From Laetiporus sulphureus 93-53 (lineage: Eukaryota > Basidiomycota > Agaricomycetes > Polyporales > Laetiporaceae): a stretch of 11,392 nt of DNA. The notes under the pieces were generated by a model. The model made no database searches and was not told the origin of the DNA. It was given only the letters and a program-made list of their open reading frames with translations. Where the stretch lies: contig NW_024468636.1 of the NCBI RefSeq assembly GCF_001632365.1, positions 1 through 11,392 of the forward strand. Reading direction: 5' to 3'. Below, one piece after another: positions 6,456 to 11,392 of the stretch; position 1 is the stretch's first letter; each line of letters begins with the position of its first letter. The position numbers and the translations under genes were made by a program.

Positions 6456-8668
6456 ATGTCACATCAGCCTCAGGACGTCTTGGAGACAGATGGAATTGGA
6501 ATCGTCGATCCTCTCATTCGACGGGTGCATGATGTTCTTCAGGCTTTTGACCGCCACTCCGTGCAATCTATCCTTGATCTGACCGATGCTTTGAATCAAT
6601 GTTCAATGTTGCTTGCGAAGGATCAGAGGCACCGGTGCGTACCTGATGTGTTCTGTCTGCTGAGTGAGCTTTGAAGTCATCTAGACATGTTGTAGGCGAG
6701 ACCAACCCTGCGCTGTGGAAGCTCGTCCAGGAATTGTGGAAGATGTTTGCGGAGCTACACGCTGATGAAGATATGATATCGACGACACAGCTTGCTACGC
6801 TCTCACAGAGTCTTGCCAAATTCACCCGGAACCTGGTGGCCGCGGAATCATATAACCAGCAGAGAGTATTGTTCGTGTTCGCCTCGTAGATTCTTGTGAA
6901 TGCAATTAAGAAATCCACACAGTCAGAACAAAACCTGCCTCCGTGCGATGGCTCATCAATACACTTCGTATACAGCCTTGCAAGAGCCGGCATGTCCGTC
7001 GTCCGCCCAGTCTCATACCTATTGCGACTGAACTCAGTCACAGCCATTGCAAGCAGTCGAATACTGGCACAAGCATTGTCAAATCTGGTGACGGGCAACG
7101 AGCCTGTTTTACAAACTATCTGGGAGATGTACTTGTCGCTAACGGAAGAGCAGCTCATCCTTCTGTACGACCTTTAATAGTGGTGCATCCATGTCCTTCT
7201 GACACAAACACAGGTGCCTCTTCGCTTCCCCTGACATGCGAACTGCCTCTTCCACGTTCATATTCATCTTGAACTGCGTCCATGGAAACAGGGGACGTCT
7301 GTACGCCATGCTTGCATCTTTGTGGCAACTTATCCCTCATCGATGAATATAAGGGAAATGTTGATTCACAGTCCGAGAGGCCCTCGTCTATGCATCTGCA
7401 TGCTCGACCGTATCAACTCTCTGGTAGATGCTGAAGAGGCCACAGACGGGGCTCATGCCTTCGACGTAGGGTACATCAACTGCTTCGTTTGACATTTGTG
7501 GCCTGCTGACCTCTGTGTTTATCAGATATGAGATGTTCTCTCGCATGGCGGAAGGCGGGCTCATCCCAGCCCTATATACGACGATCGCTTTGAGAGCAGT
7601 TCTGATCGATTCCACTGCACGATATAAATTTTAACGACGTTCGTCGAACACGAACATTTCCAGAGAGGACGAGATCGTAACTCCGCACCAAACTACCCTA
7701 CTCAAGCTTCTTGATTCCCACCTACAACGTCCCCGCTCAAAAACCCCATTAAATGCGACAGATCGACTCGTTCGGAACGATCTCCTCCGCATGCTTACTG
7801 ATAAGTTCTTCGCCCTATCGGCGTACGTTCAACAAACTATTCGCAAAGCGATGGGTCCAAAAGTCGATACCGTTGGAGCTAAGGATGCAGGTTCTGGTGG
7901 TGAAGCAGCTGCACTTAAACCACCTCAGGAACTGGACTTGTTGCTGCCGAAAGTCTGCGAGGCTCTGGTGCTAGTTACGCAATGCCTGATATCACTCGCA
8001 TTGCACGCTGAGGAACTCGCCGGTGTCCCTGTCGGCTTATTAGCAGACAGGGCGCAATCAGAGCAGGCTATCTCGTATGCTGTCGGGGTGAAGATTTACT
8101 TGATGCAAGAGTGCTCGACCGACGGTGAAGAGCTGCCAAGAAGCATCGTCGGTATGTCATCCTTGCAATCCATCTACGCTGTATACGCGCGCTTACAACC
8201 ATCGGAAAAAACTTGCGGCGAATAGACGTATTCGTTCCCCGGATCACCTTTGGCAAAGTAGTGCAGCGACCTCCGCCTCCAGGAGCGACTGCACAGGACA
8301 CCGCCACTGAAGCTCATCCGTCCGCAGCTGCAGGCTTCTCGTACGTCAAGCGCGACCTCGTCCGACTACTCGGCATCCTCTGCTCGGAGAATAGGGATGT
8401 GCAGGATCGCATGCGTGAAGCTGGAGGTATCCCTGTCGTGATGAACCTCTGCGTCATAGATGACCAGAACCCATGTAAGCCGGATTCTTGTCGTCCACAC
8501 AGAATGGAACATGCTGTTGAATGCTGTCCTGAATGTGCAGATTTGAAAGAACATGCAATTTTCACCTTGTGCAACCTCCTGCATGGAAATAAGCAGAATC
8601 AAAATGTTGTGAAGGAAATTCAGCCAGTCGGTCGGTGGGATGAGCACGGCGTATTGCAGAGTATGTAA
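6456..8668 (+). CDS. Ataxin-10 / Ctr86 family armadillo-like protein
   Basis: Ataxin-10 (Ctr86 in yeast) is a cytoplasmic, all-helical armadillo-like protein of poorly defined role, linked in animals to cytokinesis and neuronal survival. A nine-exon model from ATG 6456 gives about 586 aa: 6456-6663, 6696-6865, 6923-7164, 7214-7321, 7372-7470, 7526-7598, 7668-8151, 8226-8474 and 8541-8668. Landmarks are LAKFTRNLVAAESYNQQR (exon 2), ILAQALSNLVTGNE (exon 3), CLFASPDMRTASSTFIFILN (exons 3-4), CMLDRINSLVDAEE (exon 5), YEMFSRMAEGGLIPALY (exon 6), VTPHQTTLLKLLDSHL (exon 7) and, at about residues 460-560, the C-terminal ataxin-10 domain: VPRITFGKVV, YVKRDLVRLLGILC, AGGIPVVMNLCV, LKEHAIFTLCNLLHGN. The junctions at 7165-7213, 7322-7371, 7471-7525, 8152-8225 and 8475-8540 restore the domain exactly. 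Two junctions are weak: intron 1 is only 32 nt (6664-6695), and intron 6 (7599-7667) uses a poor GAG acceptor to avoid an in-frame TAA at 7632. The gene ends 50 bp from the convergent Leo1 stop. Confidence 0.88.
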
Positions 8669-8718
8669 GTCAGCAAAGAATCATCACTATATAGCGTTAT
8701 TACATCTGTAGCAGAACC
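8669..8718. terminator. Short convergent intergenic gap (shared 3' region)
   Basis: Only 50 bp separate the ataxin-10-like stop (8668) from the conserved-frame Leo1 stop (8719). Transcripts from the two genes are expected to overlap at their 3' ends. No canonical AATAAA is visible on either strand. Confidence 0.45.
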
Positions 8719-10506
8719 CTACTCCTCTTCCTCGTCGAACCCGATAGCCCTCCTCTTACGCCCGCCGGATGTGGTACGACGGCGCACCCCAAACTCCTCG
8801 TCCTCCTCCTCGCTTTCCACGTCCATGCCCTCTTCTCTTCGTCCCTCGTCCCTCGTCCACAGCACCTTCTTCCTGCGACTTCCCGCTCGATACTCTTTTT
8901 CGCTTGCGCTCCTCCTCTTGTTGAGCTGCGCCTCGAGCTTCTCCAGGTCATCTTCTTCACCTTCTTCTTCCTCCACCCGGCTGCGCCGCGTGCTCTTCCG
9001 TCTACTGGCCTCTTCGTCTGACTCGCCGTAAGCGTCGACTTCCTCATCTGAGTCGGCAACAAGAAAATAATTGTCTGGTACTCCCCAGGCCCCTTCTTGC
9101 TGCTCTCCTCATGGACACCTGCCTTCCGCTTCCTCCCAACCCTCCCGCTCGCACCCTCCTCACCATACTCATCCTCCGACCGCCCGCCAAATACGCCCTC
9201 TTCCTCGTCTTCTGACCACATATCTTCCCCGGAGCGCTTCCTCGTATAGCCTGTCCGCCTCCTGCGCGGGCCGCCGAGCCCGTCGTCCTCGCCGCGCGGC
9301 TTGCGAGGTTTGCGCGCCGCCTGGCGCATCAGCTCCAGTTTCTCGCGCTCCGGGTCCATCGTCGGGTCCGGCGCCATGCGCAGCCGCGCGACTTTGTTGT
9401 GCTTCTGCCCTACCGCACGCACGAGCATGCGGTGCGTCTCGGACTGCATGCCCGTCGGGCGCAACGACATGTAGCCCGTCGGGCGCAACGACATGTAGCC
9501 CGTGATGAGCGCCTCGCACTGCAGGATCTCGGCGCGCTTGTGCTGTGCGACGAGATAGGTGAGGCCCTGCGATTTGCCGGGTGTGGTCTGCGAGGACGAG
9601 ATGACGGTCTGCGAAGGCTGTTGGCTGCTGCCAAAGGATTGGCGTGGAATTGCACCGGAAGTGTCGATTGTTTGTGTGATGTCAAAGAGCTCCTTGCCCA
9701 ATTGCAGGTTGAGAGTCCCATCAGACCAACGAACTATCCGGCTGTTTGACTGCCTCCTTTGTTTATGAGCAAATGAATAGTCATTAGTGATGAGCCACAA
9801 CACCCGCATGCGACTCACGTCCTGGCCATTCTTGTCTTTCACCCATCGCCATCGCACTGTGTTTTCGACTTTGAGCTTGATAGTCATGCTCTTCTCACCA
9901 ACGCTCTCGGCTTGTTGCGTTTCTTCGTCCTCTTGCTCAGGACCTATGTAGGTGTCGGGATGGAAGGGGTTTGAATCAACCTTGACGAAATTTGGCATGC
10001 GAATCACCCAATACTAAGAAACGATAAGGTTCGACAACGTTGACATCTGATCAGACGGCAACTCACATTTCCATCCGAGCTTCGTGGGACAGGTATGTTG
10101 GGTATGGCAGCGTTCGCCTCGAGGACTTGCTGAACTATTGGCTCGCCACCCTCCCCGTCCTCTTCCGCATACTCCATAGCCTCCCTATGCCTTCTTTCTA
10201 GTGAAGACAAGCCATCGAGATGTTCGGCGTGCTCCGATGATGCCGGAGTCGCGACCCTAGAGGAATGTTATGCATGAGACGGAACATTGGACTGCGTACT
10301 CACTCGTCGTGTGTGACAACGTGTACGTCGTTACCTTCCGCCTCACCGAAAAGATCGTGCATGTCCTCATCCTTGACGTTAACGTCTGTGTGGCCATTCT
10401 CTGAGCCCAGCGCTGGTTCACTCATTGCGACGTCGTCCAAGGGTGGCTGGTACTTGGTTTCTTGCAATGCCGAGGGCAGATCCAGCGCGCCAGCAAGAGA
10501 AGACAT
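8719..10506 (-). CDS. LEO1: Leo1, subunit of the Paf1 transcription elongation complex (frame broken near 9075)
   Basis: Leo1 is a nuclear Paf1-complex subunit that travels with RNA polymerase II and supports co-transcriptional histone modification. Exons: 10506-10304, 10256-10067, 10013-9819 and 9749-8719, with introns of 47, 53 and 69 nt (donors GTGAGT; acceptors TAG, TAG, CAG). The start MSSLAGALDLPSAL leads an acidic N-terminus (MHDLFGEAEGND), then ERRHREAMEYAEEDGEGGEP. The conserved Leo1 core begins NYWVIRMPNFVKVDSNPFHP and continues with MTIKLKVENTVRWRWVKD, SNSRIVRWSDGTLNLQLGKELFDI, LTYLVAQHKRAEILQ, THRMLVRAVGQKHNKVARLR and PDPTMDPEREKLELM. A basic/acidic C-tail ends GRKRRAIGFDEEEE. Two oddities: a 24-bp in-frame duplication (9451-9498), and a one-base frame break near 9071-9080. 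The conserved frame needs one extra base and would give about 539 aa; the literal sequence runs to a stop at 8700-8702 (about 545 aa) with an Arg-rich tail instead. Confidence 0.9.
9451..9498 (-). repeat. Perfect 24-bp in-frame tandem duplication inside Leo1
   Basis: Two identical 24-bp units (9451-9474 and 9475-9498) encode TGYMSLRP twice on the minus strand, at about residues 281-296, followed by TGMQSE. The length is a multiple of three, so the frame is kept. Confidence 0.97.
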
Positions 10507-10916
10507 TTTGGTGGATGGGTGTGGAAGAGGGGAGATCAGAGTAGAATGTCGGGCTCAGGATCGTCCTTATAACTGAACAAGACGAACCGCGAGTCCTTTT
10601 CCCACGTGGTCTGGTCGAAGTTACGCTACAGACAAGTCATCAAGATTTCAGAGTCGTCACTCGGCATCATTGTTCAACGTTCAACGCTCAACCTCTGAAC
10701 CGCGATTGCGGGTCGTTGGTACGCTTGTGAGTTGTTGATTACGCTTACGCTTATAACACAAACACACCATAGCTTGTCCAAATCAAATCACTCAAGCTAC
10801 ATCCATTTTCCGTATCTCAGCTGTGACGCTCGGACGTATGCTAGTCCTGCCGCTCTTTAACTGTTCGTCACTGTGCAAACACGATTGTAGATGATTCTAT
10901 TCATCTTGACTTGCAG
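10507..10916. promoter_or_regulatory. Divergent promoter region, Leo1 / F-box-like gene
   Basis: This 410-bp spacer separates two divergent start codons. For Leo1 (minus), a TTATAA lies at 10567-10572, about 60 bp upstream of the ATG, followed by a pyrimidine-rich leader (TCTCCCCTCTTCC) and the start context CCAAAATG. For the plus-strand gene, another TTATAA lies at 10751-10756, about 160 bp from its ATG. The sequence TTGACTTGCAG directly before that ATG looks like a 3' splice site, so a 5' UTR intron is possible. The TATA assignments are tentative. Confidence 0.45.
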
Positions 10917-11392
10917 ATGTCGTTGCTTTCTCTGAACACCGATGTGCTCACGGAACTCATCTCATTCCTCGAAACTAGCGAAGCTTACCGGCTTTCCCTC
11001 ACGACAAAGCAGCTACACATCCTTGCCATACGACAGATCTACCGTGTAATCAAGATCAATTGTTGTCAACATGTCGTAAACGTGTGTTTGCAATTGCTAC
11101 AAGACCCCACAAAGCGCTTGGTCCTCGTACGTGAACTACGCATTGGCTCTGCCGCTCTGCAGCATGGCGACCAAGCCGTCGCCGCTTCACTTATAGAGGT
11201 ACTTTCTCACCCTTGCGGAAAGAAGATCCGATGCTTGCAGCTGAGCATCGAATGGATTCTGGGGAGTCAGCCGTCCCTTGCCCATGCTGTAACGGCACTG
11301 CCAAATTTATTGCACCTTGAACTGAAAGGCGTCGACGCACAGTCCCTCGCAATGATTGGGAAGCTATCTTCCAGGCCTCGCAGTTTGGCTCT
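10917..11392 (+). CDS. F-box-like protein, N-terminal part (runs off the right edge)
   Basis: The frame from ATG 10917 stays open for 158 codons to the window end. The N-terminus LNTDVLTELISFLETSEAYRL, then LSLTTKQLHILAIRQIYRVI, fits the F-box pattern (LPxDVLxxIxxFL ... LSLTCKxLHxLA). It is followed by alternating hydrophobic stretches of leucine-rich-repeat type: LLQDPTKRLVLVRELRIGSA, CLQLSIEWIL, LPNLLHLELKGVDAQSL. F-box proteins bind Skp1 and bring substrates to SCF ubiquitin ligases; Agaricomycetes have large and variable families of such genes, many of unknown target. No stop or obvious intron falls inside the visible part. F-box assignment is from pattern only, so an unrelated LRR protein is the alternative. 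Confidence 0.6.
   Translation, partial: MSLLSLNTDVLTELISFLETSEAYRLSLTTKQLHILAIRQIYRVIKINCCQHVVNVCLQLLQDPTKRLVLVRELRIGSAALQHGDQAVAASLIEVLSHPCGKKIRCLQLSIEWILGSQPSLAHAVTALPNLLHLELKGVDAQSLAMIGKLSSRPRSLA

Noticed and set aside
6568..7158. Long minus-strand ORF (196 codons)
   Set aside because: It lies opposite ataxin-10 exons 2 and 3, has no recognisable domain, and is best explained as a shadow of that gene.
9071..9505. Plus-strand Ser/Pro-rich ORFs over Leo1
   Set aside because: These are antisense readings of the charged, GC-rich Leo1 C-terminus.
10670..10692. Short direct repeat GTTCAACGTTCAACGCTCAAC
   Set aside because: Three imperfect 7-bp units only, too short to assign a role.

Overview
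The window looks like nuclear DNA of a filamentous basidiomycete, probably an Agaricomycete. This is inferred from many short introns (mostly about 47-74 nt) with GTRNGN donors and YAG acceptors, compact genes on both strands, and protein families typical of mushroom-forming fungi. No bacterial, organellar or viral gene arrangement is seen.

The left half (1 to about 5270) is a graveyard of broken coding sequence. On the minus strand, 1-1133 is the 5' part of a hAT-family transposase with three in-frame stops but still-readable introns; an ACCCG/CGGGT-rich tract (about 1444-1620) lies upstream and may hold the element's end. 1620-2400 holds nothing I can name, apart from one weak small-ORF candidate. 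2400-4000 (minus) is a shredded deubiquitinase of the USP/UBP family. 4161-4354 is a small non-coding element with a tRNA B-box-like sequence and three copies of a GCCTAACGGTAACAGC motif, two of them forming a near-perfect hairpin. 4440-5272 (plus) is a decayed SGNH/GDSL esterase (CE16-like), 5'-truncated and broken by a stop and by a clean 14-bp tandem duplication that shifts the frame just before the catalytic Asp-x-x-His motif.

The right half (5551-11392) is a dense run of conserved genes: a Vma12/TMEM199-like V-ATPase assembly factor (minus, 6210-5551), an ataxin-10/Ctr86 family protein (plus, 6456-8668), the Paf1-complex subunit Leo1 (minus, 10506-8719), and the start of an F-box-like protein (plus, 10917 to the edge). 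Vma12 and ataxin-10 diverge from a 245-bp spacer, ataxin-10 and Leo1 converge with a 50-bp gap, and Leo1 and the F-box gene diverge from a 410-bp spacer. The genes act in unrelated processes (organelle acidification, an armadillo-like scaffold, transcription elongation, probable ubiquitin ligation), so this is ordinary eukaryotic gene order and not a pathway cluster.

The points most worth a second look are the one-base frame disruption and the 24-bp in-frame duplication inside Leo1, the 14-bp duplication in the esterase remnant, the tRNA-like inverted-repeat element, and the sharp boundary between decayed and intact DNA. I did not find a convincing new multi-gene system.
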